Positions 18,709-26,836 of a stretch of 64,000 bases of DNA are shown piece after piece (position 1 is the first letter of the stretch; each line of letters begins with the position of its first letter). Source of the stretch: Sinomicrobium pectinilyticum (lineage in GTDB: Bacteria; Bacteroidota; Bacteroidia; Flavobacteriales; Flavobacteriaceae); assembly GCF_003725735.1 (NCBI RefSeq), contig NZ_RJTM01000002.1:186001-250000 (forward strand), given 5' to 3'. Position numbers and translations under genes: made by a program. The notes beneath the pieces are model-generated. The model saw only the letters and a program-made list of their open reading frames with translations, was not told the DNA's origin and did no database searches.

Positions 18709-20286
18709 ATGTATCAAAAAATGAAAAAACAAACACATCAAATTACCGGCATACTGGCTGCGGGGATTGTACTATCCTTTCTCGGCAGTTGTAATTCACA
18801 ACAGAAAGAAACATCCGGCCCTGATCCTGTATTACCCAATATCGTAATTATAAATATGGACGACCTGGGGTATGGAGACCTTGGAGCTTACGGAGCAGAG
18901 GGAATACCTACGCCTAATATGGATTACCTTGTAGAAAACGGTATCCGTTTTACCGACGGGTATGCCGCCTCCTCGACCTGTACCCCGAGCAGGTATGCCC
19001 TGCTTACGGGTGTATATCCTTGGCGTAACAGCGATGCAAAGATCCTTCCCGGAACTGCCCCGCTTATTATTGATACGGCTCAGCAGACCCTGCCGAAGAT
19101 GTTGAAAAAGGCGGGTTATTACACAGGTATTGTGGGGAAATGGCATTTGGGTCTCGGAACAGGGCAGGTAGACTGGAATGAGCATATAAGCCCGGGTCCT
19201 AACGAAGTAGGTTTTGACGAAGCTTTTATCCTGGCCGCAACCCAGGATCGCGTCCCCACGGTATACATAGAAAATGGCAACGTGGCAGGGCTGGAAGCCG
19301 ATGACCCCATCCGGGTGAGTTACGAACATAATTTTGAGGGAGAACCCACAGGACTGGACAACCCCGAATTGCTGAAAATGAAGTGGCATCACGGGCATAA
19401 CCAGAGTATCGTAAATGGTATTCCCCGAATAGGTTACATGAAGGGCGGCGAGAATGCAAAATGGGTGGATGAGGACATGGCAGATACCTTTTTGGCCCGG
19501 GCACAGTCTTTTGTACGGGAGGAGCGATCATCGCCCTTCTTTCTCTATTATGCCATGCAGCAGCCTCATGTACCCCGTACACCGCATCCCAGGTTTGTGG
19601 GAAAAACGGATATGGGCCCCCGGGGGGATGTCATTGTTGAGGCCGATGCCTGTATAGGTGCATTTGTCAAAACACTGGAAGAAGAAGGTCTGCTGGAGAG
19701 TACATTGATCATTTTTACCAGTGACAATGGTCCGGTACTAAACGACGGGTACTATGACAACGCCGTGGAAAAGGTGGGCAATCATCGTCCGGGAGGTCCG
19801 CTGAGAGGTGGAAAATACAGCATATATGAGGCCGGGTTCCGGGTGCCGTTCGCCGTTTTCTGGAAAGGGAAAATCAAACCGCAGGTGTCCGATGCCATAG
19901 TGTGCCAGGTCGATTTACTGGCCTCACTGGCACAATTTACCGGTCAGCAAGTAACAGGAACGGACAGTGAGGATTACCTGGATGCTTTTCTGGGTAAAAG
20001 CAATAAAGGACGTGAAACCCTTATCCTGGAAGGTACATCGCGAACCATCCTCAGGGATGGGGATTGGGTCATGATCCCCCCGTATCCCGGGGCAGTAGTA
20101 CAGAAACAAGTGAATATTGAAATGGGGGCTGCGAAGACCTATCAGTTGTATAATCTTGCGGAAGACCCGGGCGAACAGCATAACCTGGCGGAAAAACAGC
20201 CGGATAAACTGGAGGATATGAAGAAAAAGTACAGGGAATTAAGAGGAAAAGCCGGAAGTGAAATACAGGAGCTGGAATTACATTGA
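18709..20286 (+). CDS. Family S1 sulfatase lipoprotein (525 aa)
   Basis: Formylglycine-dependent sulfatase that strips sulfate esters from sugars. Lipobox FLGSC predicts a lipoprotein; ATG at 18721 (MKKQTH...) is an equally good start. The metal site begins IVIINMDDLGYGDLGAYG and the modification motif is SSTCTPSRYALLTG, with C91 (counting from 18709) in the CxPSR context needed for formylglycine conversion. GKWHLG and FTSDNGP are the other conserved S1 blocks. Its presence inside the operon shows that the substrate is sulfated, and implies an anaerobic-type or FGE maturase elsewhere in the genome. The S1 subfamily cannot be assigned by eye. Confidence 0.93.
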   Translation: MYQKMKKQTHQITGILAAGIVLSFLGSCNSQQKETSGPDPVLPNIVIINMDDLGYGDLGAYGAEGIPTPNMDYLVENGIRFTDGYAASSTCTPSRYALLTGVYPWRNSDAKILPGTAPLIIDTAQQTLPKMLKKAGYYTGIVGKWHLGLGTGQVDWNEHISPGPNEVGFDEAFILAATQDRVPTVYIENGNVAGLEADDPIRVSYEHNFEGEPTGLDNPELLKMKWHHGHNQSIVNGIPRIGYMKGGENAKWVDEDMADTFLARAQSFVREERSSPFFLYYAMQQPHVPRTPHPRFVGKTDMGPRGDVIVEADACIGAFVKTLEEEGLLESTLIIFTSDNGPVLNDGYYDNAVEKVGNHRPGGPLRGGKYSIYEAGFRVPFAVFWKGKIKPQVSDAIVCQVDLLASLAQFTGQQVTGTDSEDYLDAFLGKSNKGRETLILEGTSRTILRDGDWVMIPPYPGAVVQKQVNIEMGAAKTYQLYNLAEDPGEQHNLAEKQPDKLEDMKKKYRELRGKAGSEIQELELH

Positions 20287-20390
20287 CCGGTACAGTTATA
20301 GTATTGAATAAAGAAAATAAAAAGAAATGCTATCCTGATGCTATCATAATTTATGTGGATCAGGGGTAAAAAGATAAAGAAACTTAAGCT

Positions 20391-22799
20391 ATGATAAAAA
20401 GGGACTGTGAAGCGAACAGGAAGTTAAATACCGAAATATATCACACGGAACTTGCTGTTGTAGGTGGTGGACTTTCGGGGGTATGCACCGCCATCACCGC
20501 AGCGAGGAAGGGAGTAAAGGTGGTATTGGTACAGGACAGGCCCGTATTGGGGGGAAATTCGTCTAGTGAAGTTCGCTTATGGATACTCGGCGCCACCTCT
20601 CACCTCGGCAATAACAACAGGTGGAGCCGTGAAGGTGGGGTGGTAGATGAACTGCTGGTAGAGAATATGTACAGGAACAGGGAAGGAAACCCGCTGATAT
20701 TCGATGCAATACTGCTTGATAAGGTAAAGGCAGAACCTAATATAACCTTACTGTTGAATACCGCTGTTTACGAAGTCCGGAAGCTGACTGATGACAGCAT
20801 AGGAGCAGTAAAAGGTTTTTGCAGCCAGAATTCGACCGATTACATTGTCCATGCACCATTATTCTGTGATGCTTCCGGTGACGGTATTGTCGGTTTTCTA
20901 TCGGGGGCAGCCTTTAGAATGGGGGCCGAGAGCAAAGAAGAGTTCGGAGAAAAATTTGCTCCTACCGAAGAATACGGGCAGCTTTTAGGGCACAGCCTGT
21001 ATTTTTACAGTAAGGATACGGGAAGGCCTGTAAAATTCAAGGCACCGGATTTTGCCATGGATGTCAGTAAGGAAATTCCCCGTTTCAGGAGTTTTAATGC
21101 CAAAGAGTATGGATGTAAGCTTTGGTGGCTGGAGTACGGGGGACGAATGGATACCGTATACGATACGGAAAAGATCAAATGGGAACTATGGAAGGTGGTG
21201 TATGGTGCCTGGGATTATATCAAGAACTCTGGTGAATTTCCGGAAGCCGAAAATATGACGTTGGAATGGGTGGGGACTATTCCCGGAAAACGGGAAAGCC
21301 GGCGGTTTGAAGGAGACTATATGCTTCGTCAACAGGATATTGTGGAGCAGAGAACCCATGAAGATGCTGTGGCTTACGGTGGATGGTCCATAGATTTGCA
21401 CCCGGCAGACGGGGTGTTCAGTGAAAAACCGGGGTGCAACCAATGGCATGCCAAAGGTATTTACCAGATTCCGTACAGGTGTTTATACAGCAGGAATATA
21501 AAGAACCTTTTCCTGGCTGGGAGAATCATCAGTGCAACACATGTAGCTTTTGCTTCGACCAGGGTTATGGCTACCGCAGCCTATATCGGACAGGCTGTAG
21601 GAATGGCTGCTTACATTGCCGGGACAAAAGGAGCCGTTGAAAATAAATTTGTAAAAACAAAGCGCGAACAGTCGTACGCGAATCATGGGGGGGCTGCTGA
21701 AGATATGACAGAAGACAAGGAAACGGGGCATACAGTTGTTACAGAAATATATCATAAGGGGTATCTGAACCCGCGGGATATCCTGGAGAAAGGCTTTATA
21801 ACCGATCTGCAACACGAGTTACTGAAAAGTGGTCAGCATATCCCCGAACTGGTATTACATGATGATACCGATCTGGTTCAACAGGGAAGTCTGACTGTGT
21901 CAAGTACTTTCGCATTGGGATGTTTAAGTGCCGATTTCGTACTTCCGCTGGATATTTCGGTTGCACAGATGCTCCCTTTACAGGAAGGAAAATTACCGGC
22001 GATAACTTTTGACCTCGAAGCGAAAAACGATACTGTTCTGGATGTTGAATTGCGGATCAGCGGGAAAACAGGAAACTTTACACCGGATGTTTCCCTGGAG
22101 AAGTTTGCCGTGGCAGTAAAAAAAGGCAGAGAAACTGTTCGGGTAGCGTTTTCAGCACATATAAAGGAGCGGGCTTATGCCTTTATCATTTTGCACAAAA
22201 ACCGGGATGTGGAACTTTACAGGTCCTCCCTTCGGGTTACCGGGATATTATCGACATTTAACCTGGTGAACAAAGCAGTATCCAACTATGGGAAGCAGGT
22301 TCCCCCGGAAGACATCGGGATGGACGAATTTGAGTTCTGGTGCCCTCAGCGGCGGCCCGGGGGACATAATGTGGCCATGAAGATCGATCCGCCGTTACAC
22401 CCTTTTGGTAAGGAACATATCAAAACAGGAGTCTACCGGCCTACTACAACCCCGAATGCATGGGTGGCCGATTTGAATGATGCGGAGCCATGCGTTAAAA
22501 TAAGCTGGGAAAAGCCCAGGGAGATCAGCAGGATTGAATTATTTTTTGATACGGATTACGACCACCCGATGGAAAGCGTTTTAATGGGACATCCGGAATC
22601 GGTGATGCCCTTCTGTGTGAGGAATTATAAGATATTGGATGATAAAGGAGAGGTCGTATTTGAAAAAACTGGCAACTATCAGACCATAAACAGAGTAGAT
22701 TTGAAAACTACGATAATCACCCGGGAATTAACTATTACAATGGAACATCCTTCAAGAGATGTCCCGGCCGCATTGTTTGCCGTTCGTTGTTATCGCTAA
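20391..22799 (+). CDS. FAD-dependent oxidoreductase with C-terminal beta-sandwich (802 aa)
   Basis: Flavoprotein of the FAD_oxidored (PF12831-like) group. Residues ~18-50 form the dinucleotide fold (ELAVVGGGLSGVCTAITAAR ... VLVQDRPVLGGNSSSEVR); GGNSSSE is typical of this group. Residues ~385-410 hold the closing flavin motif (NLFLAGRIISATHVAFASTR). About 350 C-terminal residues look like beta-sandwich domains of the kind found in PUL enzymes. No export signal is seen, so it probably acts in the cytoplasm on an imported sugar. Its reaction is unknown; such genes recur in PULs without a proven role. It ends 10 bases before the symporter start. Confidence 0.82.
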   Translation: MIKRDCEANRKLNTEIYHTELAVVGGGLSGVCTAITAARKGVKVVLVQDRPVLGGNSSSEVRLWILGATSHLGNNNRWSREGGVVDELLVENMYRNREGNPLIFDAILLDKVKAEPNITLLLNTAVYEVRKLTDDSIGAVKGFCSQNSTDYIVHAPLFCDASGDGIVGFLSGAAFRMGAESKEEFGEKFAPTEEYGQLLGHSLYFYSKDTGRPVKFKAPDFAMDVSKEIPRFRSFNAKEYGCKLWWLEYGGRMDTVYDTEKIKWELWKVVYGAWDYIKNSGEFPEAENMTLEWVGTIPGKRESRRFEGDYMLRQQDIVEQRTHEDAVAYGGWSIDLHPADGVFSEKPGCNQWHAKGIYQIPYRCLYSRNIKNLFLAGRIISATHVAFASTRVMATAAYIGQAVGMAAYIAGTKGAVENKFVKTKREQSYANHGGAAEDMTEDKETGHTVVTEIYHKGYLNPRDILEKGFITDLQHELLKSGQHIPELVLHDDTDLVQQGSLTVSSTFALGCLSADFVLPLDISVAQMLPLQEGKLPAITFDLEAKNDTVLDVELRISGKTGNFTPDVSLEKFAVAVKKGRETVRVAFSAHIKERAYAFIILHKNRDVELYRSSLRVTGILSTFNLVNKAVSNYGKQVPPEDIGMDEFEFWCPQRRPGGHNVAMKIDPPLHPFGKEHIKTGVYRPTTTPNAWVADLNDAEPCVKISWEKPREISRIELFFDTDYDHPMESVLMGHPESVMPFCVRNYKILDDKGEVVFEKTGNYQTINRVDLKTTIITRELTITMEHPSRDVPAALFAVRCYR

Positions 22800-22809
22800 A
22801 AGACAGAAC

Positions 22810-24489
22810 ATGGGAATTTTGGATTATATCGTGATGTTTGTTTTTACAGGCATTATTATTGCGGCGGGGCTGTCATTCGGAAAAACGGGGAATTCCATGA
22901 AGTCTTACTTCGCAGCGGGAGGAGCGGTACCGTGGCAGATCAGTTCACTGTCTTTGTTTATGAGTTTCTTTTCGGCAGGAACATTTGTAGTGTGGGGATC
23001 CATAGCCTACCAGTATGGTTTTGTTTCCATAGCCATTCAGCTTACCATGTGTCTCGGAGGGTTTTTCGTAGGTATGTTTATCGCCCCTGCATGGCAAAAA
23101 TCACGTGCATTGACGGCAGCGGAATTTGTGTCCAGACGGTTGGGACTGACCGTTCAGAAATTTTACAGTTATCTTATTCTGCTGATCTCTCTGATGTATA
23201 CCGGGGCCTTCCTTTACCCGGTGGCTAAAATTATAAATGTATCCACGGGATTTCCCATTGAAGCCTGTATCCTGGTACTGGGGATTTTAATTATTATCTA
23301 TACTGCTGTCGGAGGCCTTTGGGGGGTAATGATTACGGATGTTATTCAGTTTATAGTACTTACAGGAGCGGTGCTTATTGTCGTACCGCTGGCATTTGAT
23401 AAAATAGGGGGCGTAGAAGAATTGTTTACTCATACCCCTCCCGATTTCTTTATGCCGGTGAACGAAGAATATTCCTGGCTTTTTTTACTGGCATTCGGTA
23501 TTTATAACGGAATTTTTATCGGAGGGAATTGGGCTTATGTCCAGCGGTATACCAGTGTAGATAGTCCCAAGTCGGCCAGAAAGGTAGGATATCTGTTTGC
23601 GATACTGTATCTCATAAGTCCCTTTGTATGGATGTTGCCTCCCATGATCTACAGGGTGGTCAACCCGGATTTGTCCGGATTGGAAAATGAAGGAGCTTAC
23701 CTGATGATGTGTAAGGCCGTACTCCCCCGGGGACTGGTGGGATTGATGCTGGGAGGTATGGTGTTCGCTACGGCGAGTTCCGTAAATACGACCTTAAACC
23801 TGGCAGCGGCTGTGTTTACTAATGATTTATATAAGTCGGTCCGGCCTGATACCCAACCGAAGCATCTGATGCTTATAGCCAAACTTGCTGTTATTGTTTT
23901 TGGAATTATGACTATTGGTGTAGCACTGTTGGTGCCATCCGCCGGAGGTATAGTGGAAATAGTTTTAAGCGTAGGGGCAGTAACGGGATGCTCCTTGTAC
24001 GGTCCGCCTATATGGGCATTGTTCTCCCGGTATCATACGGGAAAATCAATCTTGTGGTGTACCCTCCTGGGCCTTTCCCTGAATCTCTACCTTAAATTTC
24101 TGCATCCCTTGTTAACCGGTATTTCATTAAACAGGGCAGAAGAAATGCTGGCAGGCTCCCTTATTCCCATTTTATTTTTATCGGGCTACGAAATATGGGC
24201 GAGAAGCTGGGGTAAAGTTTCTGAAGAGTACCGCCTGTATAAAAAGATCAAAGATACAGTCAGTCACGGGGAAAAAACAAAACCGGCAGATGAAAGCAGT
24301 AAGGCTCAGAATAGCTTTGGTTTAAAGATACTGGCAAGGACCATGGCAATAACCTCTATGATCTTTATCGGGCTGGCTTTGACAGCAGATCAGAAGGCGT
24401 TATGGACAACACTCTGTGTAGGAACAGTGATCGGTTTTATGTCGTGGTTTATACACAGGAAGTCGGGGAGGTACTCCCGGAATCAATAA
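22810..24489 (+). CDS. Sodium:solute symporter family transporter (559 aa)
   Basis: Inner-membrane Na+-coupled importer of the SSS family, presumably for the monosaccharide or sugar acid released by the PUL. ATG at 22810 (MGILDYIVMF) is chosen because it begins directly at the first membrane helix; longer frames overlap the upstream gene. About 14 hydrophobic helices are visible, with family-like segments such as AAGGAVPWQISSLSLFMSFF near the N-terminus and IYTAVGGLWGVMITDVIQF in the middle. Last gene of the operon, followed by two terminator hairpins. Confidence 0.92.
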   Translation: MGILDYIVMFVFTGIIIAAGLSFGKTGNSMKSYFAAGGAVPWQISSLSLFMSFFSAGTFVVWGSIAYQYGFVSIAIQLTMCLGGFFVGMFIAPAWQKSRALTAAEFVSRRLGLTVQKFYSYLILLISLMYTGAFLYPVAKIINVSTGFPIEACILVLGILIIIYTAVGGLWGVMITDVIQFIVLTGAVLIVVPLAFDKIGGVEELFTHTPPDFFMPVNEEYSWLFLLAFGIYNGIFIGGNWAYVQRYTSVDSPKSARKVGYLFAILYLISPFVWMLPPMIYRVVNPDLSGLENEGAYLMMCKAVLPRGLVGLMLGGMVFATASSVNTTLNLAAAVFTNDLYKSVRPDTQPKHLMLIAKLAVIVFGIMTIGVALLVPSAGGIVEIVLSVGAVTGCSLYGPPIWALFSRYHTGKSILWCTLLGLSLNLYLKFLHPLLTGISLNRAEEMLAGSLIPILFLSGYEIWARSWGKVSEEYRLYKKIKDTVSHGEKTKPADESSKAQNSFGLKILARTMAITSMIFIGLALTADQKALWTTLCVGTVIGFMSWFIHRKSGRYSRNQ

Positions 24490-24524
24490 TTTCACGGTTT
24501 TGGTTCTGACTAAAATTGAATAAC

Positions 24525-24556
24525 AAAGTCTAGAGAGGGGAGTTTTAGACTTTTTT
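24525..24556 (+). terminator. Intrinsic terminator of the PUL operon
   Basis: AAAGTCTA (24525-24532) pairs perfectly with TAGACTTT (24546-24553), followed by a T-run to 24556, 36 bases after the symporter stop. Confidence 0.75.
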
Positions 24557-24560
24557 GTTC

Positions 24561-24600
24561 TTCAGGATGCAGGAGAGTGCTGCATCTTTTGTTTCCTGAA
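24561..24600. terminator. Second hairpin, possible bidirectional terminator
   Basis: Inner arms GATGCAG (24566-24572) and CTGCATC (24580-24586) are followed by TTTT; outer arms TTCAGGA (24561-24567) and TCCTGAA (24594-24600) extend it. Before island insertion it would have separated the convergent PUL and mnmE transcripts. Confidence 0.55.
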
Positions 24601-24681
24601 AAAAGCCTTAGGCCAAAATATTTTTTGTAATGTATTGATTTTGTTTGTGTTGGTTGGGTGTTTTTTGGTGTTGTTTGATGA

Positions 24682-24699
24682 ATTTATTTACCGATACAA
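24682..24699. other. Left attachment site (attL), mnmE-end copy
   Basis: Read on the minus strand this site with its flank says TAT TGT ATC GGT AAA TAA, i.e. YCIGK-stop, against FCIGK-stop in mnmE. It matches 48446-48463 at 16 of 18 bases; the differences are silent third positions, as expected for an mnmE end picked up from another strain. Confidence 0.78.
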
Positions 24700-24738
24700 T
24701 ATTTTTTATCCCTTTTATTCACAAGAGTTGGAACAGGG

Positions 24739-24757
24739 GAGGTGTAATTTTGGTGTA
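24739..24757. other. GGTGTA motif pair near the left end
   Basis: GAGGTGTAATTT (24739-24750) is identical to 48288-48299 near the right end and is followed by a second GGTGTA at 24752-24757. Candidate integrase arm-type binding sites; inference from recurrence at both ends. Confidence 0.4.
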
Positions 24758-24816
24758 AGACTTTAGTTGCCTTTTTTGACGATTTATTTGGAAAGAAGTA
24801 AAGGTAATAAAATTGA

Positions 24817-26826
24817 CTAATTAGACTGAGTTCTATATGTTAATAGGTCAGATGCCTCTTTATCTAATGAAACCCCTGCATCCTTGAGTTCTTCAAGTAC
24901 AGTATCTTTAAATTTAAGCTTGTCTACCATATGTTTATTTTTTAAACGGTAGTCTGTAAATACATCATCCCAAGTCATTGCATAAAATTCATAATTTCTG
25001 ATTGATTGCACTAGGAATTTTTTGCCCTTATTCTTCTGATTATCGTATTGATCTTTTATGTAATCATCAACTTTTTTACCAACTAACAAAAATTTCCATT
25101 TTCGATGCTGACTATTAAATTGTTCCTCTTCAACTATAAACCTCATATAATTCTCAATCTGCCTAAATTGATCTATGCCAATGATTACAGAAGGTCTTTT
25201 AAGCTCTACAATTATATTTTCTTCTATAATATCACTTTCTGTAAGAGGATCTGGATAGAAGTTTTGTCGACAAATAAATATATCTGGTCGCTTTAGCTTG
25301 TTCTTTTTATTAAGTGAGCTAATATTAGGCTTTTTATTTTCTGCTTCTACAAAATGAAGATAATTATGTAATAAGATCTCAAAATTGTCGTCTGCTGAAA
25401 TTAAGTGATATTGTTCTCCAAACAACCAATAATTTGATTCAATAACTTTTTGAATATGTTCCCTTTCGTTGGTATATTTTTCGAGGTCAAAAACTAAAGC
25501 TTTCAGGGAATTGATAACCTTAAACCTGTTTTCTAAAAATCTAACTAATGAGACAATATGTTTAAGTTCTGTATTTTTAAGTGCCTTTGCCAATTCTTCT
25601 CTTTCTTCTTCATCCAATTTTGTAACACTCTCCAGTATAGTCAGTATATTTTCTCTTTCTTCAGAATCTAATAAAAGATTTAAAAAGCCTACTAAAGTTT
25701 TGCTTTGTTCCTTATTTAGTTTTAAGAAGATTTTTGGCTCAGCACAATATATTTCTTTTACTACATTTTCTAAATCTTGTTTTCTTAACCTCTCATAAGC
25801 ATTGGACTTAAATTTTGGAAATACTCTATCTTTGTTATACCTCTTAATTAGTTCATCTGCCTTATTTTCTTTTATGAAGTACTTTTCTTTCTCTTTGAGG
25901 AATACATTTAAATGACTTATTAATGCTTTGTACGTATCATCTGCTTGATTTTGAAAGAAGCCTAATGTAGGCTCGTTTTCCTTAGTTTCTTCAAAATCAT
26001 CAAAATATAGGGACTCAACATATAAAGAGTGGTGAAATTCAATTGCTTTATTATTAAATGATGTATGCTTTCTACCTATTTCAAGCTGTTTAGAGTTCAA
26101 GAAATAATAAAAATACTTATCACCAATTTTCTTTGACCACCTTATGTAGGTGATTTTAAAATTGTTCTTCCCTATTTGTAAATCAAAACTATCAGTATCG
26201 GCTATAATAGACTGATAATTTATTTCACCACCATTTAAAACTAATTTATAACCTTTATCCTTATTTAAATAGAGAAACCAGCCAAATTCTTGGGCTATAA
26301 ATTGTTGAAAATCATCTGATTCTAATAAATCTCCTGTTAAGTTAAAGAACTTTTCAAATGAAACTATAGTTCCAGTATTTTGTCCTTTTTTAATGGTCTT
26401 TTCATTTGATACTGCATAATTTACACTATCAGATTTTTCAATTGAAATAGTAAAATTTAAAAGTTTGTTTGCATTGTTAAATGTTGTATTCCAAATTGCT
26501 TTGTGACAAAAATTTGTAAATGAATAACGTCCTTTTCCTTTTTTCCCTTTTACAAACCCTGTTGCAGAGAAGGATTGTTCTTTTTGAGAATCTAAAAAGT
26601 TTCCAAAAGTATCGTCTAAAGTACTTATGTCTATTCCTGTGCCATTATCTACTATGGAAAGATGATTAATAAAACCAACTTCATTAGCATCAAAATTAAT
26701 ATCTATTCTTGAGGCATTGGCATCAAAACCGTTCCAGATATATTCAGCAATAGCTTTTCTATAATCTGTAGGTAAGCCACTTTGCTCTATACTTTTTGAT
26801 GTTATTTTAGCTGTATGTTTTTGCAT
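24817..26826 (-). CDS. HSP90-like ATPase fused to PD-(D/E)xK (Shedu-like) nuclease (669 aa)
   Basis: Probable anti-phage effector. Residues ~20-130 form a GHKL/HSP90-type ATP site: AEYIWNGFDANA, DNGTGI, and the glycine-rich GKGRYSF. A long middle region (~130-460) is unassigned. Residues ~465-600 look like a Shedu-type nuclease: ESNYWLFGEQYHLI, then RPDIFIC and IIVELKRP supplying the D...ExK pattern. It lies 10 bases downstream of hsdR on the same strand and is AT-rich like the restriction genes. MutL-like repair is an unlikely alternative because MutL's dimerisation layout is absent. The domain reading is by eye; the defence role is inferred from location. Confidence 0.75.
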   Translation of the reverse strand: MQKHTAKITSKSIEQSGLPTDYRKAIAEYIWNGFDANASRIDINFDANEVGFINHLSIVDNGTGIDISTLDDTFGNFLDSQKEQSFSATGFVKGKKGKGRYSFTNFCHKAIWNTTFNNANKLLNFTISIEKSDSVNYAVSNEKTIKKGQNTGTIVSFEKFFNLTGDLLESDDFQQFIAQEFGWFLYLNKDKGYKLVLNGGEINYQSIIADTDSFDLQIGKNNFKITYIRWSKKIGDKYFYYFLNSKQLEIGRKHTSFNNKAIEFHHSLYVESLYFDDFEETKENEPTLGFFQNQADDTYKALISHLNVFLKEKEKYFIKENKADELIKRYNKDRVFPKFKSNAYERLRKQDLENVVKEIYCAEPKIFLKLNKEQSKTLVGFLNLLLDSEERENILTILESVTKLDEEEREELAKALKNTELKHIVSLVRFLENRFKVINSLKALVFDLEKYTNEREHIQKVIESNYWLFGEQYHLISADDNFEILLHNYLHFVEAENKKPNISSLNKKNKLKRPDIFICRQNFYPDPLTESDIIEENIIVELKRPSVIIGIDQFRQIENYMRFIVEEEQFNSQHRKWKFLLVGKKVDDYIKDQYDNQKNKGKKFLVQSIRNYEFYAMTWDDVFTDYRLKNKHMVDKLKFKDTVLEELKDAGVSLDKEASDLLTYRTQSN

Positions 26827-26836
26827 TGATTTTTAA

